Below are positions 1 through 4,803 of a DNA stretch of 5,524 nucleotides, one piece after another. Source of the stretch: Conexibacter sp. (lineage in GTDB: Bacteria; Actinomycetota; Thermoleophilia; Solirubrobacterales; Solirubrobacteraceae); the NCBI GenBank assembly GCA_025964295.1, contig JAOPZD010000354.1:1-5524 (forward strand), given 5' to 3'. The translations under genes were made by a program, and so were the position numbers. Each line of letters starts with the position of its first letter. Position 1 is the stretch's first letter. Below the pieces are notes generated by a model. The model was not told the DNA's origin, ran no database searches, and worked only from the letters and a program-made list of their open reading frames with translations.

Positions 1-129
1 AACGGACGCTGACTGCGGCCAGCGGCGCGGCGCACGACCCGGGCGTGCAGGGCGCGGCGACCGAGGGCAGCGGCCACCGCTCCCCGGGCTGGGATCTGAG
101 GCGCGGATCGGCGTCGCTCGCAAGGAAGA

Positions 130-164
130 GCGGGAGGGATAGGGCGCCAGCCCAGACCTCCCGC
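130..164. repeat. Two-tier hairpin (8-bp stem, internal loop, 4-bp stem)
   Basis: A perfect 8-bp inverted repeat, GCGGGAGG at 130-137 and CCTCCCGC at 157-164, encloses a second inverted repeat, GGGC at 142-145 and GCCC at 150-153, capped by the tetraloop GCCA. The two stems are separated by an asymmetric internal loop: GATA (138-141) opposite AGA (154-156). Read as plus-strand RNA, G138/A156 and A139/G155 could form tandem sheared G-A pairs. It begins about 37 nt beyond the metallopeptidase stop codon on the minus strand. There is no T-tract on either side, so it is not a standard intrinsic terminator. It could be a 3' end stabiliser, a weak terminator, or part of an unannotated RNA. The base pairing is visible; any function is inferred. 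Confidence 0.5.
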
Positions 165-178
165 GATGACGCCGCGAG

Positions 179-193
179 CGGCGCCGAGGCGCC
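179..193 (-). terminator. Possible GC hairpin just after the metallopeptidase gene
   Basis: GGCGCC occurs twice with two bases between (180-185 and 188-193). In minus-strand RNA this folds as a 5-bp GGCGC/GCGCC stem with a CUCG loop, starting 7 nt after the stop codon. No U-tract follows, so intrinsic termination is doubtful. In a genome this GC-rich such a short stem can also arise by chance. Confidence 0.25.
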
Positions 194-200
194 CCTCAGA

Positions 201-827
201 TCACAGCCCGAGGTCGCGGACGCCGAGCTCGTCGAAGCCGATGTGGTGCGCCAGCTCGTGGCGCACCGTCACCGTCACCTGGTGGCGCAGCAGGTCCGCG
301 TCGTGGCCGAAGTCGCGCCGCAGCGTGTCGCGGAAGATGATGATCCGGTCCGGGTAGTCGTCGCGGGAGGCGCCGTCGCCGTTGTAGAGGCCGTAGGCGC
401 GGTGGCGGCGGCCGCCGTCGGAGATGACGACGGCGACGTTGCGGTCGAGGGCTGCGCGCAGGAGGTCCGGCAGGTCGTCCATCGCGTCGCGGACGAGCTC
501 CTCGAAGTCCTCGTCGTCGTAGGGGTCGAGGTCGAGGAACTCCTGCTCGTCGGGCTCGGCCGCGGTGCCCTCGCGGGCCAGCCGCTCGGCGCGGAGCACG
601 ACGCGCTCGAAGTCGGCCTCGGACTCCGGCTCCTTCCAGCCGGCCATCCGGACGCCGACGATCGCCATCGACCCGAGCATCGCCGTCGCCGCCATCACCA
701 GCACGCCCGCCATCTCCACCAGCCGCAGCGGGCCGGTGGGCGAGAACCCACCTTGGAGCACCACGATGATGGTGAGCCCCAGGCTCATCGCGATCACGGC
801 GGCAAAAGCGGTGCGGCGCGGCGTCAT
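201..827 (-). CDS. Membrane-anchored minimal zinc metallopeptidase (PF06262-like)
   Basis: 208 residues. The C-terminus carries HELAHHIGFDE at 190-200, matching HExxHxxGxxE: His190 and His194 as zinc ligands, Glu191 as general base, Gly197, and Glu200 as probable third ligand. The surrounding form, VRHELAHH followed by a short tail ending in DLGL, is typical of the small zincin-like family once called DUF1025 (PF06262), whose members are usually soluble and about 110-140 residues. Here the domain (about 105-208) is preceded by two hydrophobic segments (about 8-25 and 35-59) and an acidic linker (about 66-110, with DPYDDEDFEE at 101-110). With a short loop between the helices, the peptidase domain probably faces the cytoplasm. 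Natural substrates of this family are not established to my knowledge. The ATG at 825-827 has no Shine-Dalgarno sequence; it lies 46 nt downstream of the acyl-CoA dehydrogenase gene in the same direction, so co-transcription is possible. Family call is firm, peptidase activity inferred. Confidence 0.88.
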   Translation of the reverse strand: MTPRRTAFAAVIAMSLGLTIIVVLQGGFSPTGPLRLVEMAGVLVMAATAMLGSMAIVGVRMAGWKEPESEADFERVVLRAERLAREGTAAEPDEQEFLDLDPYDDEDFEELVRDAMDDLPDLLRAALDRNVAVVISDGGRRHRAYGLYNGDGASRDDYPDRIIIFRDTLRRDFGHDADLLRHQVTVTVRHELAHHIGFDELGVRDLGL

Positions 828-832
828 GGCAA

Positions 833-858
833 TCGCGGACCAGACTACTGCGCCGCGA
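833..858. repeat. Short inverted repeat around a candidate -10
   Basis: TCGCGG at 833-838 and CCGCGA at 853-858 form a 6-bp inverted repeat with a 14-nt spacer, in the gap upstream of the metallopeptidase start. The spacer holds the candidate -10 hexamer of that gene, so an operator role is conceivable, but both arms are short GC-rich words and chance is a serious alternative. Confidence 0.2.
842..847 (-). promoter_or_regulatory. Candidate -10 (TAGTCT) for the metallopeptidase gene
   Basis: On the minus strand TAGTCT (reading 847 to 842) fits TANNNT and ends 14 nt before the ATG, so a transcript would carry a leader of about 7 nt with no Shine-Dalgarno sequence. No convincing -35 is visible. 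It would give the metallopeptidase a promoter of its own within the 46-nt gap after the dehydrogenase gene. Confidence 0.3.
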
Positions 859-873
859 CCGCCGTTCCCGGGA

Positions 874-2025
874 CTACTTGGCCAATTGGCGTGCGATGAC
901 CACGCGCTGGACCTCGTTGGTCCCCTCGTAGATCTGGGTGATCTTCGCGTCGCGCATCATCCGCTCGACGGGATACTCGGTCACGTACCCGTACCCGCCG
1001 AGCACCTGGACCGCCTCGACCGTCACGTACATCGCCGTGTCGCTGGCGAACAGCTTGGCCATCGAGGAGTACATCGCCTTGTCGGCCTCGCCGCGGTCCA
1101 TCTTCGCGCACGCCTTGTAGAGCAGCTCGCGCGCCGCGGCCGTCCGCGTCTGCATGTCGGCGAGCTTGAACTGCAGGCCCTGCAGCTCGAGGATCGGCCG
1201 GCCGAACGCCGTGCGCTCCTTGGCGTAGCCCACCGCGTAGTCGATGGCGCCCTGCGCGATCCCGACCGCCTGTGCCCCCGCGCCCAGCCGCGTGCGCTCC
1301 AGCGTGCCCAGGGCCACCGACATCCCGCGGCCCACCTCGCCGATGACGTTGGCCGCCGGGACGCGCACCTCGTCGAACACCGGCTGGCCCGTCGGCGAGC
1401 CGTGGATGCCGAGCTTGTGCTCGTACTTGGGCACCGAGAACCCGGCCCGGTCCTTCTCGACGACGAACGCCGTGACGCGCCGGTTCTCGCGGTCGGTCAC
1501 CGCGAACACGACGTAGAAGTCCGCCACGCCCGCGTTGGTGATCCACGACTTCGTGCCGTTGATGACCCACTCGTCGCCGTCCAGCCGGGCGGTCGTGCGC
1601 ATCGCCGCGGCATCGGAGCCCGACTCGCTCTCGCTCAGGCAGAACGCCGGGGACCACTCCCCCGTCGCGCACCTGGGCAGGAAGCGCGCCTTGAGCTCGT
1701 CGGAGCCGAACAGCTGGATCGGCAGCGTCCCCAGCTCCTGGACCATGAGCATCAGCGCGACCGACGCCGAGGCCTTGGCCAGCTCCTCGACGGCCATCTG
1801 CAACATCAACGTCCCGGTTCCGGTCCCGCCCCACTCCTCGGCGAACGGCAGCGCCAGGATGTCGTTCTCGGCCAGCAGCGTCCGGATGTCCCACGGGTAC
1901 TCGTCGGTCGCGTCGATCTCGGCCGCGCGCGGGGCGACCTTCTCGACGGCGATCTGCCGCACCAGCGCCTGGAAGTCGCGCAGCTCCTCGGGGATCGCGT
2001 AGACGTCGGTCACGGTCGTGCTCAT
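874..2025 (-). CDS. Acyl-CoA dehydrogenase, FadE25-like
   Basis: 383 residues from the preferred ATG, the usual length for short/medium-chain acyl-CoA dehydrogenases. These FAD enzymes introduce the alpha-beta double bond in acyl-CoA, the first step of beta-oxidation or of branched-chain acyl-CoA breakdown, and pass electrons to electron-transfer flavoprotein. Visible signatures: CLSESESGSDAAAM at 129-142 (family signature 1), WITN at 161-164, RTAFGRPI at 271-278 (the RxxFG FAD-binding motif), QVLGGYGY at 340-347 within signature 2, and IYEGTNEVQR at 365-374, in which Glu367 aligns with the catalytic base of MCAD-type enzymes. By memory the sequence resembles mycobacterial FadE25; chain-length preference cannot be read from sequence. 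An in-frame ATG further upstream (2089-2091) would add 22 residues, but it overlaps the divergent gene's coding start and the extension does not look like family sequence. The chosen ATG lies 6 nt after a TACGCT hexamer. Confidence 0.95.
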   Translation of the reverse strand: MSTTVTDVYAIPEELRDFQALVRQIAVEKVAPRAAEIDATDEYPWDIRTLLAENDILALPFAEEWGGTGTGTLMLQMAVEELAKASASVALMLMVQELGTLPIQLFGSDELKARFLPRCATGEWSPAFCLSESESGSDAAAMRTTARLDGDEWVINGTKSWITNAGVADFYVVFAVTDRENRRVTAFVVEKDRAGFSVPKYEHKLGIHGSPTGQPVFDEVRVPAANVIGEVGRGMSVALGTLERTRLGAGAQAVGIAQGAIDYAVGYAKERTAFGRPILELQGLQFKLADMQTRTAAARELLYKACAKMDRGEADKAMYSSMAKLFASDTAMYVTVEAVQVLGGYGYVTEYPVERMMRDAKITQIYEGTNEVQRVVIARQLAK

Positions 2026-2031
2026 GGATGA

Positions 2032-2037
2032 AGCGTA
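2032..2037 (-). promoter_or_regulatory. -10 (TACGCT) of a leaderless acyl-CoA dehydrogenase promoter
   Basis: On the minus strand TACGCT (2037 to 2032) matches TANNNT and is followed by 6 nt and then the ATG at 2025. That spacing puts the expected transcription start at or next to the start codon, so the mRNA would be leaderless; no Shine-Dalgarno sequence is present. No TTGACA-like box lies at the usual distance. The geometry supports the start at 2025 over the upstream ATG at 2091. Confidence 0.5.
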
Positions 2038-2048
2038 TTCGTCCGGGG

Positions 2049-2054
2049 TATCCC
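2049..2054 (+). promoter_or_regulatory. Weak candidate -10 (TATCCC) for the small membrane protein gene
   Basis: TATCCC begins like a -10 element but lacks the final T. It lies 8 nt before the ATG at 2063, the same geometry as other starts in this window. AGG at 2058-2060 is only 2 nt from the ATG, too close for a normal ribosome binding site. If real, this promoter faces back-to-back with the dehydrogenase promoter 11 bp away, so the two polymerase footprints would overlap. Confidence 0.25.
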
Positions 2055-2062
2055 AACAGGCC

Positions 2063-2290
2063 ATGGGCATCGGAACGTCACTCTTCCTCATCGCGGCCGG
2101 CGCGATCCTGCGCTACGCCGTGACGGACCACATCAGCGGGGTGGACCTGACGACCGTCGGCCTCATCCTGATGATCGTCGGGATCGTCGGGCTCCTCATC
2201 TCGCTCTTCGTGCTGTTCGCCTACAACCGCCGCGACACGACGGTCACGCGCGACCGCTACGTCGACCCGCCTCCGCCGCCGCGCTACTAG
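2063..2290 (+). CDS. Small two-helix membrane protein, DUF6458-like
   Basis: 75 residues. The opening MGIGTSLFLIAAGAILRYAV and the central VDLTTVGLILMIVGIVGLL are characteristic of the small actinobacterial DUF6458 family, as I recall it: two transmembrane helices (about 4-20 and 29-54) joined by a short loop (TDHISGVD, 21-28). A short, basic-acidic cytoplasmic-type tail follows (NRRDTTVTRDRYVD), ending in five prolines and RY. No function is known to me for the family. The frame extends upstream to 2018, but the family begins at the MGIG methionine, and the longer form would overlap the divergent dehydrogenase gene; hence the ATG at 2063. It is divergent from that gene with only 37 bp between start codons, and 52 nt precede the next plus-strand gene. 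Confidence 0.8.
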   Translation: MGIGTSLFLIAAGAILRYAVTDHISGVDLTTVGLILMIVGIVGLLISLFVLFAYNRRDTTVTRDRYVDPPPPPRY

Positions 2291-2329
2291 CCGCGCGCGG
2301 CAGCGGTGCGGTCGGGCGGCGGCGCTGAG

Positions 2330-2335
2330 TAGGGT
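2330..2335 (+). promoter_or_regulatory. -10 (TAGGGT) of a probable leaderless GNAT promoter
   Basis: TAGGGT fits TANNNT and is followed by 7 nt and then the GTG start at 2343, so transcription would begin at or beside the start codon. The inner AGGG could alternatively be read as a weak Shine-Dalgarno sequence 8 nt from the GTG if the gene is read through from the upstream small membrane protein gene. No clear -35 box is visible in the 52-nt gap. Confidence 0.45.
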
Positions 2336-2342
2336 CCGGCCG

Positions 2343-3170
2343 GTGCGACTCGCATCGGCCATTCGACCGGCCACCGACCGCGAGGTGCCCCTCGCGGTCG
2401 ACGTGCTGCGCCGCGCCGGATTCGGCACGCAGGTCGCGCGGCTGCTGGAGTACCCGCGCCGCTCGCCGGACGGCGCGATCCTCGTCGCGGAGGCCGGCGG
2501 CGGGGTCATCGGCGTCGCCTGCTGCGCGGCGTTTCAGACCTCGGGCTGGATCGGCGCGCTCGGCGTCGCGCCCGAGGGCCGCCGCCGCGGCCTGGGCACC
2601 GCGCTGACCGAGGCGGCCGTGCGCTGGCTGCGTGGTCGCGGCGCCGCGACCGTCCTGCTCTACGCGACCGAGGCCGGCCGCCCCGTCTACGAGCGCCTCG
2701 GCTTCGTCGCCGAGGAGCGCGCGGTCGCCTGGCGCGGCGTCGCCGGCGCCGCCCCGCCGCTCGACCTCCAGCGTCTGGCCGACGCCGACCGCGCCCGCCT
2801 GCGCAGGCTCGACCTCGCGGTCACCGGCGAGCGCCGCGACGCCGTCCTGGACAGCATCCACCCGCTGGCCGGCGTCAGCGCTCCCGGCGGCGCGGACGGC
2901 ATCACCGGTTGGGCGATCGCCTCGCCGTGGGGCGCCGGCACCGCGATCGCCTCGCTGCGCCCCGAGACCGGCGTCGCGCTGATGGCGGCCGCCACCGCCG
3001 GTCCCGGCGCCGGGACCCTCATCGTCCCGGACGGCAACGCGGCCGCCGTCGACGCGCTGCACGCCTGGCGCTTCGTGCGCCTCAACGACGCGCTGCGGAT
3101 GCGCCTGGGCCCCGCCGTGGCCTGGCGTCCGGAGCGCCAGTTCGGGCTGTTCAACCTCTTCTGGGGCTGA
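2343..3170 (+). CDS. GNAT family N-acetyltransferase with second C-terminal domain
   Basis: 275 residues from a GTG start. The N-terminal half (about 5-130) is a GNAT acyltransferase: it has the beta4-alpha3 acetyl-CoA-binding motif A, GALGVAPEGRRRGLGTAL at 71-88 with R80-x-x-G83-x-G85 as the pyrophosphate loop, and motif B, GRPVYERLGFVAEE at 112-125. The remainder (about 140-275) matches the layout of the C-terminal domain found in YitH-type acetyltransferases (Acetyltransf_18-like): LDLAVTGERRDAVLD near 156-170, then a second GNAT-like half ending RLNDALRMRLGP (246-257) and FGLFNLFWG. Such enzymes acetylate small molecules or amines; the acceptor here is unknown. The neighbouring amine/amino acid permease is suggestive but the genes are separated by 79 nt containing an inverted repeat and a separate candidate promoter, so they need not be one operon. 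Confidence 0.87.
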   Translation: MRLASAIRPATDREVPLAVDVLRRAGFGTQVARLLEYPRRSPDGAILVAEAGGGVIGVACCAAFQTSGWIGALGVAPEGRRRGLGTALTEAAVRWLRGRGAATVLLYATEAGRPVYERLGFVAEERAVAWRGVAGAAPPLDLQRLADADRARLRRLDLAVTGERRDAVLDSIHPLAGVSAPGGADGITGWAIASPWGAGTAIASLRPETGVALMAAATAGPGAGTLIVPDGNAAAVDALHAWRFVRLNDALRMRLGPAVAWRPERQFGLFNLFWG

Positions 3171-3184
3171 CCGCCCCGCCACTC

Positions 3185-3204
3185 TGTCGTACGCACGTGC
3201 GACA
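3185..3204. repeat. Imperfect 20-bp inverted repeat between GNAT and permease genes
   Basis: The left arm TGTCGTACGC (3185-3194) and right arm ACGTGCGACA (3195-3204) match at 8 of 10 positions, with a perfect 5-bp outer part TGTCG/CGACA. As RNA the dyad folds into an 8-bp stem, including one G-U pair, with a GCAC loop. It starts 14 nt after the GNAT stop codon and ends 31 bp before the candidate permease -10. It could be the GNAT 3' hairpin (no U-tract follows) or a regulator operator covering the permease -35 region. The symmetry is visible; the role is inferred. Confidence 0.4.
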
Positions 3205-3235
3205 TCTGGGCCATGGTGTCCTGGCCCCACGCGCG

Positions 3236-3241
3236 TACGGT
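3236..3241 (+). promoter_or_regulatory. -10 (TACGGT) of a probable leaderless permease promoter
   Basis: TACGGT fits TANNNT and ends 8 nt before the ATG at 3250. No Shine-Dalgarno sequence is present in the intervening bases, so a leaderless or near-leaderless transcript is expected. No consensus -35 is visible at 15-18 nt; an inverted repeat at 3185-3204 lies where an operator might act. Confidence 0.45.
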
Positions 3242-3249
3242 GCCCGCCG

Positions 3250-4752
3250 ATGACCGACGTCGAGCTGACCACCACCCTGGCCCTCGAGGAGCGCGGCAAG
3301 CTGCACAAGTCGCTGCGCCGCTTCGACCTCCTGTTCTTCACCGTCTGCGCCTTCGTGGGCCTGGACACGCTGGGCCTCGTCGCGGCCAACGGCCCGCAGG
3401 GCTTCACCTGGCTGGTGCTGCTCGCGGTGCTGTTCGTCGCCCCCTACGCGCTGCTGATGGCCGAGGTCGGCAGCGCCTTCACCCAGGAGGGCGGCCCGTA
3501 TGAGTGGACCAAGCTCGCGTTCGGCCGCCTGCACGGCGGGATCGCGGCGGTCCTGTACTGGGTGACCAACCCGCTGTGGGTCGGCGGCTCGCTGGCCTTC
3601 ATCGCGACCCAGGCGTGGAACGACAACATCTTCAGCGTCGGCTCGTCCGGCTCGGTCGGCGACTACCTGTTCAAGCTGCTGTTCATCTGGTTCTCGATCG
3701 GCGTCGCGATCGCCTCGCTGCAGCGCGGCAAGTGGATCCCGAACGCCGGCGCGTTCATGCGGCTGTTCGTCATGGGGTTCTTCACGCTGACGGTCGTCGT
3801 GTACGCCATCGACCACGGCGTGCACGGCTTCCCGGTCGCCGACCTGCAGCCGACCGGCGCGGTCTTCCTCGGCCTCGCCCCCGTCCTGTTGTTCAACTAC
3901 GTCGGCTTCGAGCTGGGCAACGGCGCGGCCGAGGAGATGCAGGACCCCCAGCGCGACGTGCCGATCTCGGTCCTGCGCTCCGCGATCATCGGCGTGTTGC
4001 TGTACTCCATCCCGATCTTCGGCATCATCTTGGTCCTGCCGCCCGAGGCGGTCAGCGGGATCGGCGGCTTCCTCGACGCGGTGTCGACGACGTTCAGCGT
4101 CTACGGCGGCGCCAAGGGCTTCCTGCTCGGCGCGGTGACGCTCGCCTTCGTCGGGACGCTGCTGACCTCCGGCGCGGTGTGGATGATCGGCTCGGACCGC
4201 ATCCTCGCGGTCGCCGCCTACGACGGCGCGTTCCCGGGGTACTTCGGGCGCTTCAACGCGAAGCTCGGGACGCCGGTGCGCGTCAACACGCTGTCGGGCA
4301 TCACCTCGTCGATCTTCATGGTGGTCGCGGTCGCCGCGTTCAACGGCGGCGCGGACTCGAAGTTCGCCGTCGTGCTGACGATCGCGATCTCGACCACGCT
4401 GATCTCCTACCTGTGGATCTTCCCGACGGTGCTCAAGCTGCGCTTCTCGCACCCGCACGTCCACCGCCCCTACCGCGTGCCGGGCGGCGACGCCGGCATC
4501 TGGATCGCGACGATCCTGGCCACCGGCTGGGTCGCGCTGGGCAGCTGGGTGGCGGTCTTCCCGGGGACGCTGGAGCGCCTGGTCGGCATCGACTACAACT
4601 TCGCCGACACGTGGGGCGTGAGCCGCGGGACGTTCGAGGCGCTCGCCCTCGGCACGCTCGCCGCGGTGTTCCTCCTGGCCGTGGTCGGCTACGCGCTGGC
4701 GCGCGACGTGCGGGCCCAGACGGCGACCGTCGCGCTGGAGCCAACCGGCTGA
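3250..4752 (+). CDS. APC superfamily amino acid/amine permease (AA_permease_2 type)
   Basis: 500 residues with about 12 hydrophobic segments (roughly 26-47, 53-75, 95-120, 140-158, 165-188, 200-222, 241-263, 288-312, 348-366, 371-396, 414-437, 465-484), the LeuT-fold pattern of secondary amino acid transporters. Family landmarks: the broken TM1 region FVGLDTLGLVAANG (35-48), GGPYEWTKLAFG (81-92), the TM6 block FNYVGFELGNGAAEEM (215-230) followed by QDPQRDVP (231-238), and YRVPGGDAGIW (408-418). Substrate cannot be fixed; Asp39 in the TM1 break, where many relatives have GxG, is a charge near the expected substrate site and would be compatible with an amine or cationic amino acid, which is inference. 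The protein acts in the cytoplasmic membrane. The ATG at 3250 follows a TACGGT hexamer by 8 nt. Its stop is 51 nt before the chemoreceptor start, with no terminator visible in the gap. Confidence 0.92.
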   Translation: MTDVELTTTLALEERGKLHKSLRRFDLLFFTVCAFVGLDTLGLVAANGPQGFTWLVLLAVLFVAPYALLMAEVGSAFTQEGGPYEWTKLAFGRLHGGIAAVLYWVTNPLWVGGSLAFIATQAWNDNIFSVGSSGSVGDYLFKLLFIWFSIGVAIASLQRGKWIPNAGAFMRLFVMGFFTLTVVVYAIDHGVHGFPVADLQPTGAVFLGLAPVLLFNYVGFELGNGAAEEMQDPQRDVPISVLRSAIIGVLLYSIPIFGIILVLPPEAVSGIGGFLDAVSTTFSVYGGAKGFLLGAVTLAFVGTLLTSGAVWMIGSDRILAVAAYDGAFPGYFGRFNAKLGTPVRVNTLSGITSSIFMVVAVAAFNGGADSKFAVVLTIAISTTLISYLWIFPTVLKLRFSHPHVHRPYRVPGGDAGIWIATILATGWVALGSWVAVFPGTLERLVGIDYNFADTWGVSRGTFEALALGTLAAVFLLAVVGYALARDVRAQTATVALEPTG

Positions 4753-4769
4753 CCACGGACCCCCGGCGC

Positions 4770-4796
4770 TCAAGAGTCATGCCCGTTTGCCGACAC
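4770..4796 (+). promoter_or_regulatory. Sigma-28 (FliA/WhiG-type) promoter for the chemoreceptor
   Basis: TCAAGAGT (4770-4777), an exact 11-nt spacer, then GCCGACAC (4789-4796). Against the classical sigma-28 consensus TAAAGTTT-N11-GCCGATAA this matches 5 of 8 and 6 of 8 positions with canonical spacing. The element ends 7 nt before the ATG at 4804, placing the expected transcription start at or next to the start codon, so the mRNA would be leaderless. Sigma-28 control of chemoreceptors is a well-known arrangement in flagellated bacteria. A plain -10 reading (GACACT at 4792-4797) is weaker. Confidence 0.6.
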
Positions 4797-4803
4797 TCGG
4801 GGC

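Larger units (their letters stand above)
1..200. other. Non-coding flank with no supported gene
   Basis: I find no convincing coding sequence here. One plus-strand frame (from position 2) closes at 140-142 and reads as an Arg/Gly/Pro-rich string with no recognisable family. Another plus frame stays open but runs straight through the antisense of the metallopeptidase gene. A leftward GTG at 75-77 opens a frame to the window edge, but 25 codons are too few to judge. The stretch contains two GC-rich hairpins, described separately, that lie beyond the 3' end of the leftward metallopeptidase gene, so it is most simply an intergenic region or 3' untranslated region. Confidence 0.5.

Noticed and set aside
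1..77. A leftward frame from a GTG at 75-77 running off the window edge
   Set aside because: Only 25 codons are visible, with Ala/Arg-rich content, no -10 hexamer at the expected distance, and a GGGGAG only 2 nt from the GTG. It may be a gene start but cannot be supported.
878..890. Overlapping palindromes TTGGCCAA and GCCAATTGGC
   Set aside because: They fall within the last codons of the dehydrogenase (QLAK) and are explained by coding sequence; there is no partner copy nearby.
565..2031. A 488-codon open frame on the plus strand opposite the dehydrogenase and part of the metallopeptidase
   Set aside because: Its translation is a low-complexity Arg/His/Asp/Ala-rich string with no family motifs, and the opposite strand encodes a complete acyl-CoA dehydrogenase. 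Long antisense frames are expected where nearly every third base is G or C.
2026..2091. An N-terminal extension of the dehydrogenase to the ATG at 2089-2091
   Set aside because: The extra 22 residues do not look like family sequence, would overlap the divergent gene's start, and are contradicted by the -10 hexamer lying inside them.
2291..2300. The perfect palindrome CCGCGCGCGG directly after the stop of the small membrane protein gene
   Set aside because: Alternating CG runs are self-complementary by composition, no loop is available for a hairpin, and no T-tract follows.
3151..4773. A 540-codon open frame on the minus strand opposite the permease
   Set aside because: It is rich in Arg, Asp, Glu and Gln with no domain signature and mirrors the permease gene, whose membrane pattern and family motifs are clear.
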